Part shown: one piece after another, positions 1 through 7,993 of the stretch
How positions within the stretch are numbered: position 1 is the first letter of the stretch
Layout of the letters: the number at the start of each line of letters is the position of its first letter
Origin: Pseudomonadota bacterium
Lineage (GTDB): Bacteria; Pseudomonadota; Alphaproteobacteria; Sphingomonadales; Sphingomonadaceae
DNA length: 21,340 nucleotides
Direction: 5' to 3'
Assembly: GCA_023433305.1 (NCBI GenBank)
Contig: JAEZCZ010000046.1
Span: 1 to 21,340 of the forward strand
Program-made: the position numbers and the translations under genes
The notes under the pieces: generated by a model
The model's input: only the letters and a program-made list of their open reading frames with translations
Told to the model about the DNA's origin: nothing
Database searches by the model: none

Positions 1-693
1 GCTTAAGGGCATCGGCGCGAAAGCAACCTCGTCTCGAGCAATTTTACTCGCCTGCCGCCGGGCTTCCGCATTTCTGCCTCTGGTGTGGAGGAAGGGAGGA
101 CTGTCGCGCAAGATTCCGAAAACCAAAACAATCAACAATAGCGTGGCTGAGCCGAACACGACGAACGTGCCTCGCCAACCATGGGCTGCGAGCAGATCCG
201 GCGCGAAAGCGGCCGCTACCGCCCCGCCCGCTGGCGTGCCGACCGACAACGTCGTGATGGCATAGGATCGCCAGCGTTCGGGAAGCCATTCGCTTGTGAG
301 TGCGAGCGCGTTCGGGAACGCGGCACCAAAACCCAGTCCGCCGAGCAGCCGAAAACCGGCCATGGCGGCGATCGTATCGGCCTGACTGGCCGCGAGGGTA
401 GCAAGCCCGAATACTAAGGCAGCGCCCGCGAGCGCATTGCGCCGTCCCAATCGGTCGCCAATGGCCCCGCCGATCCAGGCACCGAAGCCCATTCCGACCA
501 GCGCGGCGCTCATGGCCCAGCCAAAGCTGCCGCGGTCTACCCCCCAATCGTCCATTATCACGGGAGCCACCAATCCAAGCAGCTGAAGGTCGATCCCGTC
601 GCCGACGAGAACCAGCATGCACACTGCGAAGGTCGCCCACTGAAACGGACGGAGAGGCGCGCGCGACAGGGCCTCGTCGAAAGTCACCGTCAT
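1..693 (-). CDS. MFS transporter, aromatic acid:H+ symporter type (3' end outside window)
   Basis: Inner-membrane proton-coupled symporter of the major facilitator superfamily, probably importing an aromatic or related carboxylic acid. From ATG at 693 the frame stays open for 231 codons to the window edge, about half of a normal 430-450 aa protein. Residues 32-35 read DGID in the first membrane segment, the DGxD signature of the AAHS family (PcaK/BenK type). Residues 75-85 (GGAIGDRLGRR) are the MFS loop 2-3 motif. Several hydrophobic segments follow. A GGGAGGA ribosome-binding site lies just before the start. It is the last visible gene of the minus-strand series and would fit uptake of the product of the upstream exported hydrolase. 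The transporter family is clear from sequence; the substrate is inference. Confidence 0.88.
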   Translation of the reverse strand, partial: MTVTFDEALSRAPLRPFQWATFAVCMLVLVGDGIDLQLLGLVAPVIMDDWGVDRGSFGWAMSAALVGMGFGAWIGGAIGDRLGRRNALAGAALVFGLATLAASQADTIAAMAGFRLLGGLGFGAAFPNALALTSEWLPERWRSYAITTLSVGTPAGGAVAAAFAPDLLAAHGWRGTFVVFGSATLLLIVLVFGILRDSPPFLHTRGRNAEARRQASKIARDEVAFAPMPLS

Positions 694-737
694 TGCGTCC
701 TCCCTAGTCACATCCTCGGCACAGGCCCCGTCCGCCG

Positions 738-763
738 CCGCAGAGTCCGGGCTGCCTCTGCGG
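738..763. repeat. 8-bp inverted repeat between two co-directional genes
   Basis: CCGCAGAG (738-745) and CTCTGCGG (756-763) are perfectly complementary, with a 10-nt loop. The hairpin lies on the minus strand between the stop of the exported protein (811) and the start of the MFS gene (693). No T-run follows, so it is more likely an attenuator or mRNA-processing or stability element than a classical terminator. Confidence 0.4.
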
Positions 764-810
764 TTGGCCGGGGAGGCAGTGCCAGTCTCGCGCGCCTTTC
801 TGGCAAATAC

Positions 811-1596
811 TCAGGGAGCGGGCGTGACCTCTGCGTCATCGGCCACGGCTTGGTACTCCAGTGCGAAAGTTGGATCGCAATTGTAGGGAAACACGTAGTT
901 GCCGTCATCGCGCGTCCACTGGATGTAGCGCGCACCGTGGTTGTCGAGCACCTTGGGGTCCTCGAACCACTGCGTTGCCTTCAGCTTGGTCCCGTCTTCG
1001 CTCAGCTTATACCGCTCCACCATGCGCACGGCATCGCTGTGATCGAGGCCGTTGTTGGTGATCGTCGCAGGCGAGAGATGGGTCGTCTCGATCACCAGTT
1101 CGTCACCGTCCCAGCGCCCCACCGAATGGCCGACGTTGGAGTGCGGGGCGTCCTCGGGCGGATGGGCGCGCCCGTCCATGAAGATCAGCCGCACCTGATC
1201 GAAATATTCGTATTTGAAGACGATCAACTGGGGTGTCTGATGCACCTCGAACGGGAATGGCCCCTGGATCGAATAGACGACGGAGGGAGCAGCGCAAACT
1301 CTTTGCAGAGTCATCTCGTCCTCGGGCTTCCAGCGCTCCGCTTTCTCACGTGCTTCCGGCTTCAGCTCGAGGCCGCCGTATTCCCCTTGCGGGAACTCGA
1401 CGAAACCAGTGTCGTCCAGAATGACCGTGTCAGGCGGAAGCTTGTCCACCAGCCCCTGGTCAAACGGGTGCTGGTCAGGCCCGAGCGACCAGAAACCGGA
1501 GAAGTCCGGTGTCTTGGCTCGCTCTGTGGTCTGCGCTCCCGCCGGGGCAACAATCAGCGTGGCGCAAAGAAGCAAGCTTACTGTAGTGCGGATCAC
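811..1596 (-). CDS. Exported conserved protein of unknown function
   Basis: A 261-aa protein with a signal peptide (residues 1 to about 21, ending AGAQ) and so probably periplasmic. The mature part opens with TPDFSGFW and continues with FPFEVHQTPQLIVFKYEYF and a FMDGRAHP stretch. I recognise this pattern from exported proteins that sit beside DUF6152 genes and TonB receptors in sphingomonads and Acidobacteria, but I know of no biochemical role. The start is GTG at 1596, preceded by GGGAGAGG at a 4-nt spacing. It follows the DUF6152 gene by 57 bp, so the two are probably co-transcribed. Gene reality is well supported by signal peptide, RBS and context; function is unknown. Confidence 0.8.
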   Translation of the reverse strand: MIRTTVSLLLCATLIVAPAGAQTTERAKTPDFSGFWSLGPDQHPFDQGLVDKLPPDTVILDDTGFVEFPQGEYGGLELKPEAREKAERWKPEDEMTLQRVCAAPSVVYSIQGPFPFEVHQTPQLIVFKYEYFDQVRLIFMDGRAHPPEDAPHSNVGHSVGRWDGDELVIETTHLSPATITNNGLDHSDAVRMVERYKLSEDGTKLKATQWFEDPKVLDNHGARYIQWTRDDGNYVFPYNCDPTFALEYQAVADDAEVTPAP

Positions 1597-1653
1597 TCAA
1601 CCTCTCCCGTGATCGTGGCGAATTGTGAAACGCCCGTGTAGTTGCGCAGCAGG

Positions 1654-2046
1654 TCAGCCCGACATGTCGAATGGAGCGCTTCCAATGCGCTTGCCCTCGG
1701 CGTCGAATGCCTGGCGCAGGCGAAGATAAGGCTTTCCGTCGCGCGCGAGCCAACCGTCGATGGTCACGACGTCCCCGGCTTTCAGGCTTGTCCGCGTCCA
1801 GCCTCGACGCATGAGGACGACAGGTGCGTTAGTCTCGACTCTCCACTCGCGAGCTCCCCCGCCTTCCCGGGGAACCTCCAGGACGATCGTGCCGTGCGGA
1901 TTCTGGAAGCGGAAGGACGTGACTGTTCCCTTCACTTCCACGATCTTGTCCGAACTGAAGAACGCCGCGAACGAGTGGTGCGCGCCAGCGGCCTGAGGCA
2001 CTCCCAGCGCGAGCGCCGAAGCCATCACAACGACCTTTTTCAACAT
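1654..2046 (-). CDS. DUF6152 family exported protein
   Basis: A 130-aa exported protein. After a signal peptide of about 22 residues the mature N-terminus begins AHHSFAAFF, followed by VKGTVTSFRFQNPHG, an RRGWTRTSLKAGD segment and an IDGWLARDGKPYLRLR segment. This order is the DUF6152 pattern. The fold is expected to be a small periplasmic beta-barrel; no activity is known. The frame is open 15 codons further upstream, but ATG at 2046 was chosen because AGGAG sits 7 nt before it and the signal peptide starts there. It lies downstream of the TonB receptor across a 156-bp gap containing a GC-rich hairpin, and is followed by the second exported protein. Presumably an accessory to import or processing of the receptor's substrate, which is inference. 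Confidence 0.82.
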   Translation of the reverse strand: MLKKVVVMASALALGVPQAAGAHHSFAAFFSSDKIVEVKGTVTSFRFQNPHGTIVLEVPREGGGAREWRVETNAPVVLMRRGWTRTSLKAGDVVTIDGWLARDGKPYLRLRQAFDAEGKRIGSAPFDMSG

Positions 2047-2172
2047 CGCGAACTCCTGATCATCTGCTGGCGGTGCACCGCCGATTTCCACTCAATCTTG
2101 CTAACTAGTTGTTTTATCGTGCTATTAGATGCCGAAGGTTTGAACTCGTGCTGAACGCCATAGTGGCGGTGG

Positions 2173-2194
2173 CGCCCGGGCGATCACCCGGGCG
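2173..2194 (-). terminator. GC-rich hairpin after the TonB receptor gene (attenuator or weak terminator)
   Basis: CGCCCGGG (2173-2180) and CCCGGGCG (2187-2194) form a perfect 8-bp stem with a 6-nt loop, starting 8 bases past the receptor stop codon on the minus strand. There is no T-tract after it. It may lower expression of the downstream exported proteins relative to the receptor or protect the mRNA 3' end. Confidence 0.4.
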
Positions 2195-2202
2195 GAGTTT
2201 GA

Positions 2203-4686
2203 TCAGAACTTCTTCTTTACGCTGATCGCCCATTCGCGCGGCCGTCCAGGCTGGCCGGTGATGAACGTCGAGCCGAGCGTGCTTCCCGCCCCTCTGGTCA
2301 GGAAATAGTACTTGTCGAAGAGGTTCGTCAGCTCTGCCGATACCTCCAGGTCCTCGTCCTCGTTTCGCCAGGTGAGGCGAGCGTTGACGAGCGTGTAGGA
2401 ATCGATCGTGTTGTACTCGTTGTTCGTCCCCGTGAAGACGTCGCTCTGGTAGGCGGCGTCAACGCGAGGCGTCAGCGATCCTGCGTTCCCGAGGTCGAAC
2501 CTGTGCTGCGCGCCGAAGCTCCACTTCCAGCTCGGCGTGTAGGGTCGTGTATGGCCCAGCTGCGGTCCCGTCGGACTGGCCGGCCCACCGGCAGCCGGAT
2601 TGATATACGTATAATCGAAATCGAGATGGCTGAGGGCCACGTCGATCAGGGTCCCTTCGAACGGGGCGATCGTTGCTTCCACTTCGAAGCCTTGGACGTC
2701 CGCGTCACCCGCGTTGGCGGGTTGAGCACAGGGCCGCGCCGGTACCCCCAGCCCGGGACAATCGCTCAGGGTGAGTTGAATGCCGTCGTACTTGCTGAGG
2801 AACGCCGCGACGTTGACCCGCAGCGCGCGATCGAACCAGTCTGTCTTTATGCCCGCCTCGTACGACGTCAGCTCTTCGGGCCCGAAGGGCCGGGCCTGGG
2901 GAGCGAAGAACGGCCTCGGATTGATGCCGCCGCCCTTGTAACCCGTCGCCACCTGAGCATACGTCATGATGTTGTCCGACCACCGGTACTGCGCGCCAAG
3001 ACGATAATCGAAACGATCGGTCTGGTACTCGCCGGTGACACCATTGAGCGCTCGCAAGATCGGGTGAGGTGCCCCTTCCGGCGTCAACCGCACGAAAGTG
3101 TAGCTCTTGGACTCGTCCGTGTAGCGCACTCCCGTACTGATTGTCAGATCCTGAATCGGCGACCACGCGACGTGAGCGAACACCGCTTTGCTTTCCGCCG
3201 GAACGGGATCGCGCTGATAGAAGGCGCCGAGGCTATCCCGGAACTCCTGACGGGCCGTGTAGATCGACTTTTGGTCGCTGTAATAGCCGCCCAAGGTGTA
3301 TTGGAGCTCATCGTTGGCGCCGAATGCACCGTTCAGCCGAAGCTCCTGGCTGAAGAAGTCGAAGTCGAGGATACTGAGCCCGAGGTGCTGCGCCAGCGGG
3401 GTCAGGTCGCTGTCGTTGCTGAACTCCGAGGTGTAGGTCCGATAGGCGGTGATGGAGACCAGCTCGAGGTTGGAAGCCAGTTCCCACTCCAGTTGGCCCG
3501 AGAGCCCCCAGCCCTCGAACATGAACCTGCCGGTCGTCTCGAATGGCGCATAAGCGCCGGTCGCCACATGCTCGAAGGTCGAGTAATTGCAGTACGGACC
3601 GCAGAGAAACCGCGAGTCCAGCGCGATAGGCGCTCCGAACGGGTTGATTGCGGGACTGTACGGCACATTCGGACTTACCAGGGTGCCATTCTCGTCCCGG
3701 AACGGGATGATCACGTTGGGCGTCGAGGCACGGTCGTCGTAAGTGTAGTCGGCAATGATGTTGATATCGATGGACGAGGTGGGACGAAGCCGAAGCTGAC
3801 CACGTGCCGCCGAGTAGTCGATCTCGCCCTCGCGCGCGATGACGCAATCGCTTTCTACCGGAACGACGCGCGGGATTCCGTTCGCGGGATTGATCGCGGG
3901 ATTTTCGCCGGCCGGATAGTCACAGCCGAAGTCGCGCCGCTCGACGTAGCCCTTCTGGCGCTTCGATACGCCCGACAGCCGAACATCGACTCCTTCGGCC
4001 AGACCGAAGTCGCCACTGGCGCGGATATCCAGGCGATCCCGGATACCGTAAGTTGCCGCGACATAGCCGCTATTGTCGCCGGTGGGGCGCTTGGAGAACA
4101 GCTTGACGGCTCCGCCTATGGAATTGCGGCCCGACAAGGTGCCCTGGGGGCCGCGGAGAACTTCCACGCGGTCGAGATCGAGCAAGTCGAGCAGCGATCC
4201 GGTCAGCGTCGCGTAATAGACATCGTCGACATAGATGCCAACGCCGGGCTCGAGCGCGGGGTTGAAGTCCCCCTGGCCGACGCCGCGGATAGAAGCGATC
4301 ATCGATGCGCCGAAAGCCTGACCCGCCGGAGCTAATGTGACGTTTGGCGCCTGCCGGGCGACCTGCGACAAGTCGGTTTGGCTACGCGCTTCCAGCATTG
4401 CGGCCGAAACGGCGGTGATTGCAAGCGGGGTGTCCTGCAGGTTCTGCTCGCGAAACTGCGCTGTAACGATGATCTCGCTGGCACCCGCGTCGGAAGTTCC
4501 TGCCGTGCCTGGTTGGTTGGCTTCAGCCGCCTGCGCGGCGGCGCTGCCCTCGGCGGGGCGAGGATCGGCAGCGCTCTGGTCTTCCGGCGCTACCTGAGCG
4601 TGCGCGACGCCAGCCATGGAGATGACGGCCGCGCAAGCGACATGGCTCGCGGCGCGCAAAAGACGCATCTTCTTTTCCGTGGTCAT
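2203..4686 (-). CDS. TonB-dependent outer-membrane receptor
   Basis: An 827-aa active transporter of the outer membrane, powered by TonB-ExbBD. Residues 1-30 are a signal peptide ending in AHA. A low-complexity linker follows, then a TonB box-like stretch EIIVTAQ at 71-77. The plug domain contains VEVLRGPQGTLSGRNS (about 174-189), and a long aromatic-rich beta-barrel ends in a C-terminal phenylalanine (ISVKKKF), as required for BAM-mediated insertion. ATG at 4686 has GAGGGG 7 nt upstream. The length is normal. It is 45 bp downstream of the serine hydrolase gene, so substrate import and periplasmic hydrolysis are probably co-expressed. Receptors of this sphingomonad type often take up small organic molecules rather than siderophores. 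The ligand here is unknown. Confidence 0.95.
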   Translation of the reverse strand: MTTEKKMRLLRAASHVACAAVISMAGVAHAQVAPEDQSAADPRPAEGSAAAQAAEANQPGTAGTSDAGASEIIVTAQFREQNLQDTPLAITAVSAAMLEARSQTDLSQVARQAPNVTLAPAGQAFGASMIASIRGVGQGDFNPALEPGVGIYVDDVYYATLTGSLLDLLDLDRVEVLRGPQGTLSGRNSIGGAVKLFSKRPTGDNSGYVAATYGIRDRLDIRASGDFGLAEGVDVRLSGVSKRQKGYVERRDFGCDYPAGENPAINPANGIPRVVPVESDCVIAREGEIDYSAARGQLRLRPTSSIDINIIADYTYDDRASTPNVIIPFRDENGTLVSPNVPYSPAINPFGAPIALDSRFLCGPYCNYSTFEHVATGAYAPFETTGRFMFEGWGLSGQLEWELASNLELVSITAYRTYTSEFSNDSDLTPLAQHLGLSILDFDFFSQELRLNGAFGANDELQYTLGGYYSDQKSIYTARQEFRDSLGAFYQRDPVPAESKAVFAHVAWSPIQDLTISTGVRYTDESKSYTFVRLTPEGAPHPILRALNGVTGEYQTDRFDYRLGAQYRWSDNIMTYAQVATGYKGGGINPRPFFAPQARPFGPEELTSYEAGIKTDWFDRALRVNVAAFLSKYDGIQLTLSDCPGLGVPARPCAQPANAGDADVQGFEVEATIAPFEGTLIDVALSHLDFDYTYINPAAGGPASPTGPQLGHTRPYTPSWKWSFGAQHRFDLGNAGSLTPRVDAAYQSDVFTGTNNEYNTIDSYTLVNARLTWRNEDEDLEVSAELTNLFDKYYFLTRGAGSTLGSTFITGQPGRPREWAISVKKKF

Positions 4687-4731
4687 AGTTCATCCCCTCA
4701 TGTTCTAATTCAGTTTCAGGAGCCAAGATCG

Positions 4732-6018
4732 CTATTCGGCGATGGTCTGATAAACGAGCGTCTGAAACTCGCTGATCATCCGCGCGTCCATCGGCGCGCG
4801 TTGCATCATCAGGACGGCAGTCATTTCCTCGGAGGGGTCGACGATGAAATGGGTCGTCGCCGCTCCGCTCCACCCGAAAGCACCCTTCGACGACAGATTT
4901 CCGTCGGCCGGGACGTCGAGTTGCACCGAAACGCCGAGGCCGTAACCGGTGCCGGGGGTCCCCTGGGCTGCCCCCAAGTTGCCGACTTCGGGAGGTAGGT
5001 TGTTCGAAGTCATCAGCTCGACGGTCTTCTTGCCGAGGATTCGTGTGCCTTCGAGCTCGCCGCCGTTGAGTAGCATCTGCGCGAATCGCGCATAGTCCAT
5101 GGCAGTCGACCAAAGGCCGAGCGTCCCGAAGGGATGCTCGGCGAAGCGCTCGTATGTCGAAGGTCGCATGTCCACGGCCGGGAAGGCGGGCATGCCCTCG
5201 GGGACGTCGTGCAAGGCTGCCACCCGGCCGCGCTTCTCTTTCGGAACGCCGTAACCGGTGTCGACCATCTGCAACGGCTCGAAGATCCGCTTCTGCAGGT
5301 ATTCGTCGACCGGCATTCCCGAGAAATGCTCGACCAGATAGGCCTGCACGTCGTGGCCGTATCCGTAAAGCCAGCGCTCCCCTGGATGAAACAGCAACGG
5401 CACCTCGCCCAGCAGCTGCATCTGCTGCTTCAGCGAATCCATCGTGTTCACCCACATCTTGCGGTCGTAGTAAAGCTTCGCCACCGGCTCGGGCCCGCCC
5501 CCGGCCCCCACACCAAGTGTGTGGCGGAACGCATCTTGAATCGTGGGTTTGCGCTTCGGATCCTCGAGTATCATGTTGCCGGCCTCGTCGACGCCGGCGA
5601 ACACCTTCAGATTCTTGAACTCGGGGATGTAGAGCTCCAGCGGGTCGTCGAGCTGAAACCTGCCTTCCTCGTAAAGCGTAAGGAGGGCGACGCTGATGAT
5701 CGGCTTGGTCATCGAATAGATGCGGAATATGTCGTCCTCGCGCATCGGCCGCCTGGTCGCGCGGTCGGCCAGGCCGAAGCTGCTGAGGTGGGCAACGGCT
5801 CCCCGGCGGGTAATCAGCACGACACCGCCCGGAACATTGCGCTCTGAGGCGGCCCTCGTAATCGCCGCATCCAGCCGCGCCAGCCGTTCACTGGAAAGCC
5901 CTGCTTCCTGCGGATCGATATTCGGCAGATCCTTGGCCACCGCCTGTGCGAAGCTCGTCGCCAACAGGCATCCCGCAGCGACCATCGGCAGCACTTGACG
6001 TAAGGTTCTCACAGCCAT
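4732..6018 (-). CDS. Exported serine hydrolase, beta-lactamase/esterase fold (PF00144 type)
   Basis: A 428-aa periplasmic hydrolase with a signal peptide (about residues 1-28). Catalytic S102 and K105 lie in SMTK, the SxxK motif of class C beta-lactamases, DD-peptidases and EstB-type esterases. The second motif is WLYGYG with probable catalytic Y218, so the usual YxN is YGY here. FGWSGAATT (from about residue 381) replaces the KTG motif, as in esterase-like members. A true beta-lactamase is therefore less likely than an esterase or amidase. The open frame extends upstream to 6423 inside the neighbouring ThDP gene, but ATG at 6018 carries GGGGAGAG 4 nt upstream and begins the signal peptide. 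Its position between the ThDP enzyme (65-bp gap) and the TonB receptor (45-bp gap) suggests it processes the imported compound. Confidence 0.9.
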   Translation of the reverse strand: MAVRTLRQVLPMVAAGCLLATSFAQAVAKDLPNIDPQEAGLSSERLARLDAAITRAASERNVPGGVVLITRRGAVAHLSSFGLADRATRRPMREDDIFRIYSMTKPIISVALLTLYEEGRFQLDDPLELYIPEFKNLKVFAGVDEAGNMILEDPKRKPTIQDAFRHTLGVGAGGGPEPVAKLYYDRKMWVNTMDSLKQQMQLLGEVPLLFHPGERWLYGYGHDVQAYLVEHFSGMPVDEYLQKRIFEPLQMVDTGYGVPKEKRGRVAALHDVPEGMPAFPAVDMRPSTYERFAEHPFGTLGLWSTAMDYARFAQMLLNGGELEGTRILGKKTVELMTSNNLPPEVGNLGAAQGTPGTGYGLGVSVQLDVPADGNLSSKGAFGWSGAATTHFIVDPSEEMTAVLMMQRAPMDARMISEFQTLVYQTIAE

Positions 6019-6083
6019 CGTTCTCTCCCCAGATCTGACGCCGGATATGTCCTGGCGTTCGCAAAAGACGACGCGCGCAGGCT

Positions 6084-7712
6084 TCACAGGCGCGAGGCGC
6101 GCGTCTCCTTTGCCGTCATGAATTCGAGCAGTGCAGGCTGGCCGGTCATGGTGGCCTTCACACCGCGTTCGATCGCCGCGCGGATTTGGTCCGGCTCGGT
6201 GACGCGTTCGCCGTAGCCCCCGAGCGCGCGCGCGAAATCGGCGTAATTGCCGGAGATGTCCGTGGCACGGTATCGCTCGGTCGCCTCCGGCATGACGGGC
6301 AGCTCGATCGCCATCGACGAGTTGTTCAGCAATATGGACAGGATTGGCAGCCGCTCGCGAACCGCCGTCTCGAAATCCATGCCCGTGAATCCGATCGCTG
6401 CGTCGCCCCAAACATTGATACACAGCTTGTCCGGACAGGCGAGCTTCGCACCCATCGCCAGCCCCAACCCGTACCCTAGCTGGGTCGACTTACCCCAACC
6501 AATGTAGCTGAGCGGGGTTGTCGTCTTCCAGAAAGGTGTCAGCTGGTCGCGCGGGCTGCCCGCATCGTGGGTGATGATCGTGTTCGCGACGTCTACGGCG
6601 CGCTGCAAGTCCCAAAGCACGCGGTAGGGCGAAATCGGGGTGTCCTCGCAAGTGAGCAAGGGCAGCCATTCCTTCATCCATGCAGCTTCGATTCCGGCAA
6701 TTTCCGCCACGACTGGCGCGGGCTCGCGCGGGGCATCGAGCAACTCCCGGCAGGCTTGGGTCACCATGGCCAGCGTGAGCTGTGCATCGCCCGCGAGGGC
6801 TATTTCGCAAGGCACGTTCTTGTTGAAGTCCGCAGGATCGAGCGTCGCGTGGATGATCCGCTTCCCCGCGGGCATGCGCACTCCGAAGGCGGTCTCAGCG
6901 AAGCTGCACCCGATACCGAAGATGAGGTCAGCGTTGTCGAGGAAGTGCCGAAGCTGTCCCGGGATCGCCGCGCCGCCCGAACCGAGCGCGAGGGGATGCG
7001 TCTCGTCAAAGCAGCTTTTGCCTTCGAGGCTGGTGCCAACCGGCGCCGCGAGGAGCTCCGCCAGCTCCTTCAGTTCGACGTAGGCCCCTGACCAATGAAC
7101 TCCTTGCCCCGCGTAGATGACCGGACGCCGTGCCTGCACCAGGTACTTGGCCGCTTGGCGGATGGCCTCCGGGTCGGGCGCGCTGCGCGCACTTGCAACT
7201 GGCCGGTAGTCCAGGTCTTCCTGGATCTCCTCGTTCAGCACATCCCAGGGCATTTCCACGACCACCGGGCGAAGGCGTCCGTTGCGAAGCTGGGTGAACG
7301 CCCGCCTCATTATGTTGCCGACCTCCCCTGGGAGCGTGATGGGCTCCGCGTGTTTGGTGATGTCTCGCATGGAGAGGCATGCGTTGTAGTTGTCGGGCAC
7401 GTGCGCAATTCGCCGGTCATAGCCTTGCGGCAGCACCAGCACGGGAACCGATTCCGAGTAAGCCTGCGCCACGCCGCCGTAGGCATTCTCCGTGCCCGGT
7501 CCATGCTGCATCGCGAACACGCCCATGTGCTGGCCGCGCGTCATGCGCGAGAGCGCGTCGGCCATGTGCACTCCGGTGCGCTCCTGCCGCACGATGACCG
7601 GACGGATCCCGATCCGAGCTGCCGATTCGAGAACCGCGTTGCGCGGATAGCCGAAGATTACGCTGACCCCCTCCCGGCGCAAAATCTCGGCAATGGCAGT
7701 ACTGACGTTCAT
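6084..7712 (-). CDS. Thiamin-diphosphate-dependent enzyme of the acetolactate synthase family
   Basis: A 542-aa cytoplasmic enzyme with the three-domain layout of ThDP decarboxylases and synthases: N-terminal Pyr domain with the cofactor-activating glutamate E44 (RQERTG), a central domain (about 190-330), and a C-terminal PP domain. The ThDP/Mg motif spans GDA at 436-438 to NN at 463-464, so GDG is changed to GDA. Relatives act on 2-oxo acids (acetolactate synthase, benzoylformate decarboxylase) or acyl-CoAs (oxalyl-CoA decarboxylase). Biosynthetic acetolactate synthase is unlikely: no ilvN-like subunit is nearby and the neighbours are uptake genes. It is the first gene of the minus-strand series and is divergent from a LysR regulator. 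An RBS-like AAAGGG precedes ATG at 7712. The fold is certain; the reaction is not. Confidence 0.88.
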   Translation of the reverse strand: MNVSTAIAEILRREGVSVIFGYPRNAVLESAARIGIRPVIVRQERTGVHMADALSRMTRGQHMGVFAMQHGPGTENAYGGVAQAYSESVPVLVLPQGYDRRIAHVPDNYNACLSMRDITKHAEPITLPGEVGNIMRRAFTQLRNGRLRPVVVEMPWDVLNEEIQEDLDYRPVASARSAPDPEAIRQAAKYLVQARRPVIYAGQGVHWSGAYVELKELAELLAAPVGTSLEGKSCFDETHPLALGSGGAAIPGQLRHFLDNADLIFGIGCSFAETAFGVRMPAGKRIIHATLDPADFNKNVPCEIALAGDAQLTLAMVTQACRELLDAPREPAPVVAEIAGIEAAWMKEWLPLLTCEDTPISPYRVLWDLQRAVDVANTIITHDAGSPRDQLTPFWKTTTPLSYIGWGKSTQLGYGLGLAMGAKLACPDKLCINVWGDAAIGFTGMDFETAVRERLPILSILLNNSSMAIELPVMPEATERYRATDISGNYADFARALGGYGERVTEPDQIRAAIERGVKATMTGQPALLEFMTAKETRASRL

Positions 7713-7993
7713 TTAGACCCTTTCGGTCGCCCGCCCTGTGCCTTGCGCAGGACGCAGAGTGGAGAGGCGGAGGTCCGTCGCCGAAATCGGGCCGACGCGT
7801 GGCCGCTCGTCGTGAAAACAGCGTGCTGCCACGAGGACAGCAAGTCTTGGTCGCGGCCCCCCGGTCGCAAGCCGCCGGAGCGCGGCGCCGCTTCACCTTC
7901 TCCCTCATCGCGGTTCTGTTGTGGGTGAGATTGTGACAGTAGGACGAAGGCTCGGGGAGTTGCAAAGTTGGCCGTATGTCATAGGTTTTTTGC
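7713..7993. promoter_or_regulatory. Divergent intergenic region between ThDP gene and lysR-type gene
   Basis: This 281-bp gap must hold the promoters of both divergent genes. Nearest the regulator there is a small palindrome TATG-T-CATA at 7975-7983, 11 bp before its ATG, and a TTGCAA at 7960-7965. I see no clear T-N11-A LysR box, no convincing -10/-35 pair, and no good ribosome-binding site for the regulator. The assignment rests on gene arrangement and the usual autoregulation of LysR-type proteins. Confidence 0.45.

Noticed and set aside
850..1641. A 263-codon open frame on the plus strand
   Set aside because: Antisense to the exported protein gene at 811-1596, which has a signal peptide and RBS; the plus-strand frame has neither.
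2503..4335. A 610-codon open frame on the plus strand
   Set aside because: It lies entirely antisense to the TonB receptor, has arginine/valine-rich composition without domains, and results from high GC content.
6019..6423. N-terminal extension of the serine hydrolase
   Set aside because: This part is inside the ThDP gene, arginine-rich, and followed by a proper RBS, ATG and signal peptide at 6018.
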